A stretch of 64,000 nucleotides of DNA. It comes from Marivita sp. (lineage in GTDB: Bacteria; Pseudomonadota; Alphaproteobacteria; Rhodobacterales; Rhodobacteraceae). Positions 8,981 through 16,895 of this stretch are shown here, one piece after another (within the stretch, counting starts at the first letter, position 1; the number at the start of each line of letters is the position of its first letter). Below the pieces are notes generated by a model. That model was not told where the DNA came from, did not search any database, and saw only the letters and a list, made by a program, of their open reading frames with translations. The position numbers and the translations under genes were made by a program. The stretch is taken from the NCBI RefSeq assembly GCF_020055635.1, contig NZ_JAIPUT010000002.1, forward strand, positions 142,014-206,013, in the 5' to 3' direction.

Positions 8981-9301
8981 TCAGATCTTCAGGTCTTCCA
9001 TGGTCTTTCCCGAAGCCAATGCCTCGATCACCCAGTTCGGCTTGCGGCCTTTTCCGGTCCAAGTCTGGTCCGGGCTTTCCGGATTCTGGTATTGGGCAAC
9101 GCCCTTGGAGCCTTTCTTGCCCTTTGCGGGCGCGCTTCCAAGCAGTTCGTCGAGCGAGAAACCATACTCTTTCGCGGCGGATTCGGCTGCTTTCTTGGCC
9201 TGCGTAAGGCGCCGCGTTTCTATGGTTTTCAGCGCTTTTTCCGCTTCCCTGATCAGCTTTTTCAGCTCTTCTTTGGACATGTTGTTCAGGTCGACGCTCA
9301 T
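8981..9301 (-). CDS. H-NS family (HvrA/Spb-type) histone-like protein
   Basis: 106-aa nucleoid-associated regulator. The N-terminal half is a predicted coiled-coil oligomerisation region rich in Lys/Glu ([19 protein letters not shown], about 10-28). The C-terminal half carries the DNA-binding signature [12 protein letters not shown] (about 80-91), the alphaproteobacterial version of the H-NS hook motif that contacts the AT-rich minor groove. Related HvrA/Spb proteins in Rhodobacter modulate photosynthesis or nitrogen genes, but the target genes here are unknown. Upstream, 9302-9411 is comparatively AT-rich and likely holds its promoter. It is followed after 1 nt by deoD. Confidence 0.92.
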   Translation of the reverse strand: MSVDLNNMSKEELKKLIREAEKALKTIETRRLTQAKKAAESAAKEYGFSLDELLGSAPAKGKKGSKGVAQYQNPESPDQTWTGKGRKPNWVIEALASGKTMEDLKI

Positions 9302-9411
9302 GAATCTCTCCAGATGCTTTTTGAGGGGTGGCTCTGCAATACTCTTATTGAAAGCGAAGTCAATTCACCAAAGTGGTTTACAAATCGAGATCGAATTGAC
9401 GCTTATTCGCG

Positions 9412-9891
9412 TCAGTTCTGCGCCATTGATTGCATCATGGCGGCCATGAAACCCGATTCTTCCAAGCGTTTCAGCAGGAGTGCCGTGGTGCCGCAATCTT
9501 CATTCACGGACATCGAATAGGCTTCGGAAACGCCGTCAGGTAGGAAATTCGCATTTTGATCCATGTCGTCGATGTCCATTTCCGCCATTTTCGGAATAAA
9601 GACTTCCATATCGTCCAGCATCTGGTCGACAGCGGATTTGCTCGAAGCGTCGACGAAGCGTTCGAGCATACATGCGCCCGCCTCTCGGTATTCTGCGTCC
9701 CAGTCCATATCGGGAAGCGCCGCGCGCAACGGGTCGGGGTTTCCGCCTTCCTTTTCGACCATCCTGACCATCGCGTCGAGAGTCGCGGACATCATGCGTT
9801 CGGACACGCTTTCGAGGCGGTCAAGCTGGGTTTCCGCAAGGACTGCGCCGGGCAGCATGGCGAAAAGTGCGGCGGCCAAAACCTGTTTCAT
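9412..9891 (-). CDS. Periplasmic protein of unknown function
   Basis: 159 aa beginning with a clear Sec signal peptide (MKQVLAAALFAMLPGAVLAE, cleavage after ALA around residue 19). The mature part is acidic and Met-rich (DDMEVFIPKMAEMDIDDMDQ) with two cysteines (GACMLERF and EDCGTT) that could form a disulfide. I recognise no domain. Expression is probably independent: a rho-independent terminator of the upstream ecm gene sits directly before its start, and an AT-rich gap separates it from the H-NS gene downstream. Confidence 0.8.
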   Translation of the reverse strand: MKQVLAAALFAMLPGAVLAETQLDRLESVSERMMSATLDAMVRMVEKEGGNPDPLRAALPDMDWDAEYREAGACMLERFVDASSKSAVDQMLDDMEVFIPKMAEMDIDDMDQNANFLPDGVSEAYSMSVNEDCGTTALLLKRLEESGFMAAMMQSMAQN

Positions 9892-9904
9892 GCAATCTCC
9901 TGAT

Positions 9905-9934
9905 AAAAAACGGGTATGGCTTGCACCATACCCG
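9905..9934 (-). terminator. Rho-independent terminator of ecm
   Basis: Read on the minus strand, CGGGTATGG (9934-9926) and CCATACCCG (9919-9911) form a perfect 9-bp stem with a 6-nt loop, followed by six T residues (complement of 9905-9910). It lies about 30 nt past the ecm stop. Confidence 0.9.
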
Positions 9935-9966
9935 CTGCGGTCAGGGTCTGAAAGACGGTCGGCCGG

Positions 9967-11943
9967 TTATTCGGCTGCCACTGCCTTTGGATCGGCAAGG
10001 GTGACGATATCCATCATGATCGTATTCAATTCGAAATCCTTGGGCGTGTAGACTTTCGCCACGCCCATCGAGCGCAGGCGCTTTGCATCTTCGTCGGGAA
10101 TGATTCCGCCGACGATGACCGGGATATGACCAAGCCCGGCATCACGCATCCTGGTCATCATGTCTTCGACCAGGGGAATATGGCTGCCCGACAGGATCGA
10201 CAGGCCGACGACATGAACCTCGTTCTCCTGCGCCGCAGCGACGATCTGATCCGGGGTGAGGCGGATGCCTTCGTAGTCGATCTCCATGCCGCAATCGCGG
10301 GCGCGGAAGGCGATCTGTTCTGCGCCGTTGGAATGACCGTCAAGGCCGGGCTTGCCGACAAGGAACTTGAGTCGGCGGCCGAGCTTGTCGCTGACGGCGT
10401 TGACCGCTTCGCGGATGTCGTCCAGCCCTTCGGTCTTGTTGGACACGGATTTCGACACGCCGGTCGGGCCACGGTATTCGCCGTAGACGGCGCGCATTTC
10501 GCCGGCCCATTCACCGGTGGTGACGCCGGCCTTGGCGCAGGCGATCGAGGCGGGCATGATGTTTGCGCCGTCTTTGGCCGCCGTACGCAGGTCGTCCAAG
10601 GCTTTTTGTGCCGCGTCGTTGTCACGCTCTGCGCGCCACGCGTTCAGGCGGTCGATCTGCTCCTGCTCGACCGCAGGATCGACCGTCATGATGCCGCCGT
10701 CTTCGCTCTGGAGCGGGGAGGGTTCGCCTTCGATCCATTTGTTCACGCCGACGACGATGGTTTCGTTGCGTTCGATCCTGTTCAGGCGGTCGGCGTTTGA
10801 ATCAACCAGACGGCCCTTCATGTAGTCGATGGCACCGATGGCGCCGCCCATTGAATCGAGGTTCGCAAGTTCGGCGCGGGCACCTTGCTTGAGTTGTTCG
10901 ACCTTGGCATCGACGGCGGGGTTGCCCTCGAAGAGGTCATCGAATTCCAGAAGGTCGGTTTCATAGGCGAGGATCTGTTGCATCCGCATCGACCATTGCT
11001 GATCCCACGGGCGGGGCAGGCCGAGCGCTTCGTTCCAGGCAGGAAGCTGCACGGCGCGGGCGCGGGCTTTTTTCGACAGCGTGACGGCCAGCATCTCGAT
11101 CAGGATGCGGTAGACGTTGTTTTCCGGCTGCTGTTCGGTCAGGCCAAGGGAATTGACCTGCACGCCATAGCGGAAACGGCGGAATTTGGGATCGGTGACG
11201 CCGTATCGGGTTTCGAGGATTTCATCCCACAGATCAACAAAGGCGCGCATCTTGCACATCTCGGTGACGAACCGGATGCCGGCGTTGACGAAGAAACTGA
11301 TCCGACCGCAGAGCGCCGGGAAGTCTGCGTCGGGAACACGGGGTTTGAGTTCATCCAGAACGGCGACGGCGGTGGCCAGCGCGAATGAGAGTTCCTGTTC
11401 GGGCGTCGCGCCCGCCTCTTGCAGATGGTAGGAACAGACGTTCATCGGGTTCCACTTGGGAATATGCGTGTAGCAATATTCCGCCACGTCCCCGATCATC
11501 TTGAGCGACGGTTTCGGCGGGCAGATATAGGTGCCGCGCGACAGGTATTCCTTGATCAGATCGTTCTGCACGGTGCCTTGAAGTTGTGACACGTCCGCGC
11601 CCTGTTCCTCGGCCACGGCGACATAAAGCGCCAGCAGCCACGGCGCGGTCGCGTTGATCGTCATGGAGGTGTTCATCTGATCGAGCGGGATCTGATCGAA
11701 CAAGGTCCGCATGTCGCCCAGATGGCTGACCGGAACGCCCACCTTGCCGACCTCGCCGCGCGCCAGGACATGATCGCTATCATAGCCGGTCTGCGTGGGC
11801 AGGTCGAAGGCGACCGACAGGCCGGTCTGGCCCTTGGACAGGTTCGACCGGTAGAGCGCGTTCGAGGCCTGCGCGGTGGAGTGGCCCGCATAGGTGCGGA
11901 TGAGCCAGGGTTTGTCACGGGTCGGTGTCTGTGCGTCGGTCAT
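9967..11943 (-). CDS. ecm: Ethylmalonyl-CoA mutase
   Basis: Adenosylcobalamin-dependent acyl-CoA mutase converting (2R)-ethylmalonyl-CoA to (2S)-methylsuccinyl-CoA in the ethylmalonyl-CoA pathway. The 658-aa protein has the mutase barrel from the N terminus (KPWLIRTYAGHSTAQASNAL, SVAFDLPTQTGYDSD) and the C-terminal B12-binding domain with DGHSNGAEQIA (DxHxxG cobalt ligand), LSILSGSH and VIVGGIIPDEDA. It is shorter than methylmalonyl-CoA mutase large subunits, and Ecm rather than Mcm is preferred because the paired gene ccr is close by. The start at 11943 is preceded by GGAG; the frame extends to an ATG at 12000 but that lacks a ribosome site. A terminator follows. Confidence 0.93.
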   Translation of the reverse strand: MTDAQTPTRDKPWLIRTYAGHSTAQASNALYRSNLSKGQTGLSVAFDLPTQTGYDSDHVLARGEVGKVGVPVSHLGDMRTLFDQIPLDQMNTSMTINATAPWLLALYVAVAEEQGADVSQLQGTVQNDLIKEYLSRGTYICPPKPSLKMIGDVAEYCYTHIPKWNPMNVCSYHLQEAGATPEQELSFALATAVAVLDELKPRVPDADFPALCGRISFFVNAGIRFVTEMCKMRAFVDLWDEILETRYGVTDPKFRRFRYGVQVNSLGLTEQQPENNVYRILIEMLAVTLSKKARARAVQLPAWNEALGLPRPWDQQWSMRMQQILAYETDLLEFDDLFEGNPAVDAKVEQLKQGARAELANLDSMGGAIGAIDYMKGRLVDSNADRLNRIERNETIVVGVNKWIEGEPSPLQSEDGGIMTVDPAVEQEQIDRLNAWRAERDNDAAQKALDDLRTAAKDGANIMPASIACAKAGVTTGEWAGEMRAVYGEYRGPTGVSKSVSNKTEGLDDIREAVNAVSDKLGRRLKFLVGKPGLDGHSNGAEQIAFRARDCGMEIDYEGIRLTPDQIVAAAQENEVHVVGLSILSGSHIPLVEDMMTRMRDAGLGHIPVIVGGIIPDEDAKRLRSMGVAKVYTPKDFELNTIMMDIVTLADPKAVAAE

Positions 11944-12216
11944 GTCGGCTCCGTCAACGGCGAGATTCGCCCGGTAATCTTGTTGCGTTTCGCGATGCAT
12001 ACGTGAAATTTTGTGTCGCTGTCAATTCGCCGCACTGCGGCGTCCCGATTTTTTCTGCGTAACAGCATATCCCATGCCCGTGGCATTGGAATAGGCAAAG
12101 CGATGCCGCACAGAAGGTTACAGAGGGCGACCGGTGTCGTGATTTTCATGTGTCTGTCGCGTTGTTGCGCGCCATAAGTTGTTTACCAAGCGCAGCTTCG
12201 TTGCGAGAGTGCAGGA

Positions 12217-13560
12217 ATGACCTCGCAGGTGACATTACCTTTATGGGCCTTTGTCCTGATCCTGACCTTTGCGGCAGTGACCTTTGCATCCCATTTCCTG
12301 TTTCCTTCGGTTCGCTGGTTCTTTCGTCGCCGGATGGAGCGCGCGGTCAGGCGGTTGAACAAACGCCTGGAGCGACCGATCCAGCCGTTCAAGCTCTTGC
12401 GCCGACAGGACATGATCCAGCGGCTTGTCTATGATCCCGAGGTGACGCAGGCGATCGTCGAGCATGCAAAGGCCGAGGGCGTGCGCGAGGACGTGGCCTT
12501 TGAACGCGCGCGTCGCTATGCAAAAGAGATCGTCCCGTCCTTTTCGGCCTGGGCCTATTTCGGGTTTGCGATCCGCGCGGCAAAGCTGTTGAGCACATCT
12601 CTTTACCGGGTGCGGATGGTGCATCACGACACAGGGCTGGCCGATGTCGATCCCGAGGCGACCGTGGTGTTCGTGATGAACCACCGGTCGAACATGGATT
12701 ATGTGCTGGTCACCTACCTCGCGGCGGACCGGTCGGCGCTGTCTTACGCGGTCGGGGAATGGGCGCATGTCTGGCCGCTGTCACGTCTGATCCGGGCGAT
12801 GGGCGCCTATTTCATCCGCCGCAAGTCGCGGAATGACCTGTATCGCAAGGTTCTGGGCAAATACGTGCAACAGGCGACGGCGGCCGGGGTCACGCAAGCG
12901 GTCTTTCCGGAAGGCGGGCTGAGCCTTGACGGGGGGCTTTCTCTGCCGAAGGTCGGCATCCTGAAATACATCCTCGAAGGCGCGGCCTCGGCCGAGCGGG
13001 ACGTGGTGTTCGTGCCCGTGGCGCTGAATTATGACCGCGTGCTTGAGGATACGATCCTGTGTCGGGCGCATGACACCGGGACGCGTCGGTTCGGCGCCCG
13101 GATCAGCGTCGTGTTCCGCGCCATCCTGCGGCAGGTCTGGTTGCGCGTGACAGGCCGCTTTCACCGCTTCGGCTATGCGGCGGTCAGTTTTGGCGAGCCG
13201 CTGCTTCTGAGTGACATCGGGAGCGCGCCGCACAAGCCCGAGGCGTTGTCCCGGCTCATCATGACCCGCATCGCGGATGCGGTTCCGGTTCTGCCGGTGC
13301 CTCTGGTGGCGGCGCTGTTGTTGCGCGACGGACCGATGACCCGAGACACTCTCGAAGTGGCATTCGCGAAATCGTTGAAGGCGCTCGAAAGCGGCAGGTT
13401 GCATCTGCCGCGCAACAACCGCGATTACGCCGTGGAATTCGGGCTGCGGAACTTGCAGGAGCGCGGGATCGTCGAAACGGATCGGGACATGCTGACCATC
13501 CCTGCCCACAAGGCCGGGCTTGCCCGGTTCTATGCCAATTCGATCCGCCATCTGCTGTAG
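12217..13560 (+). CDS. Glycerol-3-phosphate/lysophospholipid acyltransferase-like protein
   Basis: 447-aa protein with one N-terminal membrane anchor (about 7-27) followed by a PlsB/PlsC-type acyltransferase domain: the catalytic HX4D motif is in MNHRSNMDYVL (about 151-161), and FPEGGLSLDGG corresponds to the conserved Glu-Gly block. A C-terminal region of about 150 aa follows (GFGEPLLL onward, ending in YANSIRHLL), as in PlsB-like proteins, so sn-1 glycerol-3-phosphate acylation is as likely as 1-acylglycerol-3-phosphate acylation. It would act at the cytoplasmic face of the inner membrane in phospholipid synthesis. It lies between ecm (divergent) and ccr (same strand) without obvious functional relation. 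Confidence 0.8.
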   Translation: MTSQVTLPLWAFVLILTFAAVTFASHFLFPSVRWFFRRRMERAVRRLNKRLERPIQPFKLLRRQDMIQRLVYDPEVTQAIVEHAKAEGVREDVAFERARRYAKEIVPSFSAWAYFGFAIRAAKLLSTSLYRVRMVHHDTGLADVDPEATVVFVMNHRSNMDYVLVTYLAADRSALSYAVGEWAHVWPLSRLIRAMGAYFIRRKSRNDLYRKVLGKYVQQATAAGVTQAVFPEGGLSLDGGLSLPKVGILKYILEGAASAERDVVFVPVALNYDRVLEDTILCRAHDTGTRRFGARISVVFRAILRQVWLRVTGRFHRFGYAAVSFGEPLLLSDIGSAPHKPEALSRLIMTRIADAVPVLPVPLVAALLLRDGPMTRDTLEVAFAKSLKALESGRLHLPRNNRDYAVEFGLRNLQERGIVETDRDMLTIPAHKAGLARFYANSIRHLL

Positions 13561-13723
13561 GGGATTCCGCGGGTGCGAAAGGATTTTCTGCAATCGCTCG
13601 GTCATAAAGTTACAAAAAATACCTGAATCTTGTTGCATAATTTCAAGCGCGCCCATATTTCAACCCTAGAAGCCGCGATTCTGCATTGCGGCACGAACCA
13701 GAGATGACGCTTAGGAGGCCCCG

Positions 13724-15010
13724 ATGGCACTGGATCAGCACACCGGCATCGCCGCGTATGATGCGCCTGAAAAAGACTTGTACGAAATCGGCGAAATGCC
13801 CCCTCTCGGCTATGTGCCCAAGCAGATGTATTCATGGGCCATTCGTCGCGAACGTCACGGCGAACCGGAACAGTCTTTCGAGGTCGAAGTCGTCGATACA
13901 TGGGATATCGACAGTCACGAGGTGCTGGTTCTCGTGATGGCGGCGGGTGTGAACTATAATGGCGTCTGGGCCGGTCTTGGACAGCCGATCAGCCCGTTCG
14001 ATGGCCACAAGGCCGATTACCATATTGCCGGGTCCGATGCGTCGGGCATCGTCTGGAAGGTCGGGGACAAGGTAAAGCGCTGGAAGGTCGGCGACGAGGT
14101 TGTCATCCACTGCAACCAGGATGATGGTGACGATGAGGAATGCAACGGCGGCGATCCGATGATGTCTCCGACCCAGCGGATCTGGGGCTACGAGACACCG
14201 GATGGCGCGTTTTCGCAGTTCACGCGCGTGCAGGCCCAGCAGTTGATGCCGCGGCCCAAGCACCTGACCTGGGAAGAAAGCGCGTGTTACACGCTGACGC
14301 TGGCCACCGCTTACCGGATGCTGTTTGGTCATGCACCGCACGAGCTGAAGCCGGGTCAGAACGTGCTGGTCTGGGGCGCGTCTGGCGGTCTGGGGTCGTA
14401 TGCCATCCAGCTGGCCAATACGGCGGGTGCCAATGCGATCGGTGTCATTTCGGACGAGGACAAGCGCGATTTCGTCATGTCGATGGGCGCCAAGGGCGTC
14501 ATCAACCGCAAGGATTTCAAGTGTTGGGGTCAGTTGCCCACGGTGAACACGCCTGAATACAAGGAATGGTTCACCGAGGCGCGCAAGTTCGGCAAGGCGA
14601 TCTGGGACATCACCGGCAAAGGCAAGAACGTCGACATGGTGTTCGAACATCCCGGCGAGTCGACGTTCCCGGTGTCGACGCTGGTCTGCAAGAAGGGCGG
14701 CATGGTGGTGATCTGTGCGGGCACAACCGGGTTCAACTGTACCTTCGACGTGCGCTACATGTGGATGCACCAGAAGCGCCTTCAGGGCTCGCATTTTGCG
14801 CATCTCAAGCAGGCCGCTTCGGCGAACCAGCTGATGGTCGAACGCCGGCTTGATCCGTGCATGTCGGAAGTGTTCCCGTGGGAGGAAATTCCGCAGGCGC
14901 ATACCAAGATGCTGCGCAACGAACACAAGCCGGGAAACATGGCGGTTCTGGTGCAATCGCCGAAAACCGGGCTGCGCACTTTTGAGGATGCGCTGGCGGC
15001 CAGATCGTAA
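13724..15010 (+). CDS. ccr: Crotonyl-CoA carboxylase/reductase
   Basis: NADPH-dependent reductive carboxylase that makes (2S)-ethylmalonyl-CoA from crotonyl-CoA and CO2, the key step of the ethylmalonyl-CoA pathway. The 428 aa are of the MDR superfamily: GVNYNGVWAGLG near residue 75 (conserved Asn of the CO2 pocket), GYETPDGAFSQF (Glu/Phe region), the nucleotide fold WGASGGLGSYAIQLA near 217-231, and GSHFAHLKQA with the conserved His. A perfect AGGAGG lies upstream of ATG 13724, consistent with high expression. Flanked by an acyltransferase gene and a rho-independent terminator, so probably monocistronic. Confidence 0.96.
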   Translation: MALDQHTGIAAYDAPEKDLYEIGEMPPLGYVPKQMYSWAIRRERHGEPEQSFEVEVVDTWDIDSHEVLVLVMAAGVNYNGVWAGLGQPISPFDGHKADYHIAGSDASGIVWKVGDKVKRWKVGDEVVIHCNQDDGDDEECNGGDPMMSPTQRIWGYETPDGAFSQFTRVQAQQLMPRPKHLTWEESACYTLTLATAYRMLFGHAPHELKPGQNVLVWGASGGLGSYAIQLANTAGANAIGVISDEDKRDFVMSMGAKGVINRKDFKCWGQLPTVNTPEYKEWFTEARKFGKAIWDITGKGKNVDMVFEHPGESTFPVSTLVCKKGGMVVICAGTTGFNCTFDVRYMWMHQKRLQGSHFAHLKQAASANQLMVERRLDPCMSEVFPWEEIPQAHTKMLRNEHKPGNMAVLVQSPKTGLRTFEDALAARS

Positions 15011-15040
15011 CGAACTGATTACGTCTTGTTGCTAAGACAG

Positions 15041-15070
15041 ACCCGCGGGCCACTCCGGTTCGCGGGTTTT
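15041..15070 (+). terminator. Rho-independent terminator of ccr
   Basis: ACCCGCG (15041-15047) pairs with CGCGGGT (15061-15067), followed by TTTT. It lies about 30 nt behind the ccr stop. Confidence 0.8.
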
Positions 15071-15221
15071 GCATGTTCAAGGAATCGGTGCAGCCAATTC
15101 AATGCCGTAGATTCCGGCGCCTCGCTATATCTGGGGAGTTGGAATCAGGGAATTTCTTTCGAATCTCGCGCATGTTATGGTTGTATTAACGTTTCGTTAA
15201 CTATCTGGAGGTGACGCTGAA

Positions 15222-15437
15222 ATGGGACATGATTGGATCATAGACGTGTTGACCGACCTCAAGTCGTTTGCGCTAGCGAACGATCTCGATGCGCTGGCTG
15301 CCAAATTGGATGATACGCAGTTGGTGGCGCGGGCTGAGCTTGTGTCGCACGGCAAGGGGATAGGCCGTGGGATTCTTGGAGAAAGTGCTTCAATTGGACG
15401 ATGTGATCGGGCAGTTGGAGTGCGCCGAACATCTTGA
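15222..15437 (+). CDS. Small ORF overlapping the luxR start
   Basis: 71-codon ORF with a strong ribosome site (GGAGGTGA at 15207-15214, 7 nt before ATG). The first 45 or so residues look like a real small helical protein (DWIIDVLTDLKSFALANDLD, then ALAAKLDDTQLVARAEL); the last 22 codons lie within luxR in another frame and look arbitrary. The luxR GTG start and its ribosome site AAGGGG are inside this ORF, so luxR translation is probably coupled to it. I recall similar 60-70-aa proteins beside luxR genes in Rhodobacteraceae but cannot confirm it. No domain recognised. Confidence 0.65.
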   Translation: MGHDWIIDVLTDLKSFALANDLDALAAKLDDTQLVARAELVSHGKGIGRGILGESASIGRCDRAVGVRRTS

Positions 15438-16095
15438 GGAACTGCAAAGCGTCATCGAATGGCTGCGGGATCACTACGCGGTCGATGACATGGTGTATCA
15501 CTGGGTGTCGAGCAATGGCACACAGTACGGATGCGGAACCTATGACCCGGCCTGGGTTCAGAGATACCTGGAGAAAGGCTATCTTCGCATCGATCCGGTT
15601 GTGCTTGGCTGCTACCAGCGGTTTCACCCGGTCGACTGGAAGCGGCTGGATTGGTCAGGCAAGGCCGCGCGCGCGTTCCTGAACGATGCGGTCGCACATG
15701 GGGTCGGCAATCAGGGCTATTCGATCCCCATTCGCGGCCCCAACGGCCAATTCGCGCTTTTCACCGTCAGTCACAGTTGCGACGACGCGGAATGGGAAAG
15801 TTTTACCGAGATTCATCGCCGTGATCTCATCCTGCTGGCGCATTACTTCAACCAGACCGCGCTCAAGCTCGAGCCGGGCCGGACGCCGGAGCCGACACAA
15901 CCGCTGTCACCGCGCGAGGTCGAGACGATGACGCTTCTGGCGGTGGGATACAGCCGTGCGCAAGTGGCGGAAACGCTGTCGATCTCGGAACATACCTTGC
16001 GGGTCTATATCGAAAGCGCGCGGTTCAAACTGGGGGCGATGAACACCACCCATGCCGTGGCGCGGGCGATCGCGCGCGGGCAGATCGTGGTGTGA
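15367..16095 (+). CDS. LuxR-family quorum-sensing transcriptional regulator
   Basis: 242-aa acyl-homoserine-lactone receptor/activator. The N-terminal autoinducer-binding domain shows the conserved aromatic-acid pattern (YHWVSSNG, YDPAWVQRYLEKGYLRIDPV with the lactone-binding Asp, FHPVDW). The C-terminal LuxR helix-turn-helix runs from LSPREVETMTLLAVGYSRAQ to SISEHTLRVYIESARFKLGA, residues about 178-225. The start is GTG 15367 with AAGGGG 8 nt upstream, and it overlaps the preceding small ORF by 71 nt. Followed 123 nt later by luxI on the same strand, the usual receptor-synthase pair. I saw no convincing lux box before either gene. Confidence 0.93.
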   Translation: MGFLEKVLQLDDVIGQLECAEHLEELQSVIEWLRDHYAVDDMVYHWVSSNGTQYGCGTYDPAWVQRYLEKGYLRIDPVVLGCYQRFHPVDWKRLDWSGKAARAFLNDAVAHGVGNQGYSIPIRGPNGQFALFTVSHSCDDAEWESFTEIHRRDLILLAHYFNQTALKLEPGRTPEPTQPLSPREVETMTLLAVGYSRAQVAETLSISEHTLRVYIESARFKLGAMNTTHAVARAIARGQIVV

Positions 16096-16218
16096 GCACG
16101 GCGCAATTGCTGTTTCCATATGCGCGACAATCTGCCGTGAAACAGCGTCCGCACGCTCTGGAAAGAAACGATTCACCTTTGAACCTCAGCCTGTCCGCCA
16201 GCAACGGAGGGCATGCTC

Positions 16219-16857
16219 ATGATTCGGTACGTCTATGGTGATCAACTGGCGAAATTTCCGCATCTTGCGCGGACCATGTTCGAGGATCGGGCGGATCAGT
16301 TCCGGACGCGGCTTGGCTGGGACGTGAGCGTCGACGCCGAAGGGCAGGAACGCGACGATTATGACGATCTGAATCCGCTTTACGTGATCTGGGAGACGGC
16401 GAGCGGTGTCCATGGCGGATCGATGCGGTTTCTGCCGACGACCGGTCGCACCATGGTGAATGATCATTTCGTTAACCTGACCCACGGCGTGCCGTTCCAA
16501 AGCCCGTTGATCTGGGAATGCACGCGCTTCTGCCTGTCGCGCAACACCGAGGCGGGCACGGCCGCGGCGCTCATGCTGGCGGGCGGGGAGATCATGCAGG
16601 GCTTTGGTATCCGGCATTTCGTTGGCGTGTTCGACGCGCGGATGGTGCGGATCTACACCCGGATCGGCGCCGCACCCGAGGTGCTGGGATCGCAGGGCGA
16701 GGGTCGGCAGGCGATCAGCGTCGGCCTCTGGGAGTTTTCCGAGGCGGCGCAGAAACAGGTGTCTCGCGTGGCCGGTGTACCTTTGGCCGCGTCGCGATCC
16801 TGGTTCGACGCGGCGTTCGGAACCGATGTGCCACAACCCTTCATAAGTGCTGCCTGA
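16219..16857 (+). CDS. Acyl-homoserine-lactone synthase (LuxI family)
   Basis: 212-aa autoinducer synthase that joins S-adenosylmethionine and an acyl donor. All invariant LuxI residues are present: R24, F28 and W34 in RADQFRTRLGWDV, D46 and D49 in DDYDDLNP, R70 in GSMRFLP, E100 and R103 in WECTRF. With ATG 16219 as start these fall at nearly the canonical LuxI numbers, and GGAGG at 16206-16210 is 8 nt away; ATG 16213 would leave only 2 nt. Residues RTMVNDHF follow the SAM pocket. It pairs with the upstream luxR; the chain length of the signal cannot be told from sequence. Confidence 0.95.
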   Translation: MIRYVYGDQLAKFPHLARTMFEDRADQFRTRLGWDVSVDAEGQERDDYDDLNPLYVIWETASGVHGGSMRFLPTTGRTMVNDHFVNLTHGVPFQSPLIWECTRFCLSRNTEAGTAAALMLAGGEIMQGFGIRHFVGVFDARMVRIYTRIGAAPEVLGSQGEGRQAISVGLWEFSEAAQKQVSRVAGVPLAASRSWFDAAFGTDVPQPFISAA

Positions 16858-16895
16858 TGCTGGTGCCCGACTCCGGGCTTCTGTAATGTCCGGGC

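Noticed and set aside
11944..12216. Cobalamin riboswitch upstream of ecm
   Set aside because: No B12-box-like sequence or multi-stem architecture was found; the only clear structure is a short CGCCGC-ACT-GCGGCG hairpin. The region before the adenosyltransferase gene also lacks one.
16213..16218. Upstream ATG as luxI start
   Set aside because: It is only 2 nt from the ribosome site GGAGG; ATG 16219 has 8-nt spacing and puts R24, F28, W34, R70, E100 and R103 at their canonical LuxI positions.
16096..16218. lux box upstream of luxI
   Set aside because: I looked for an 18-20-bp dyad of the CTG-N10-CAG kind. The region has only weak partial matches, so no operator was called.
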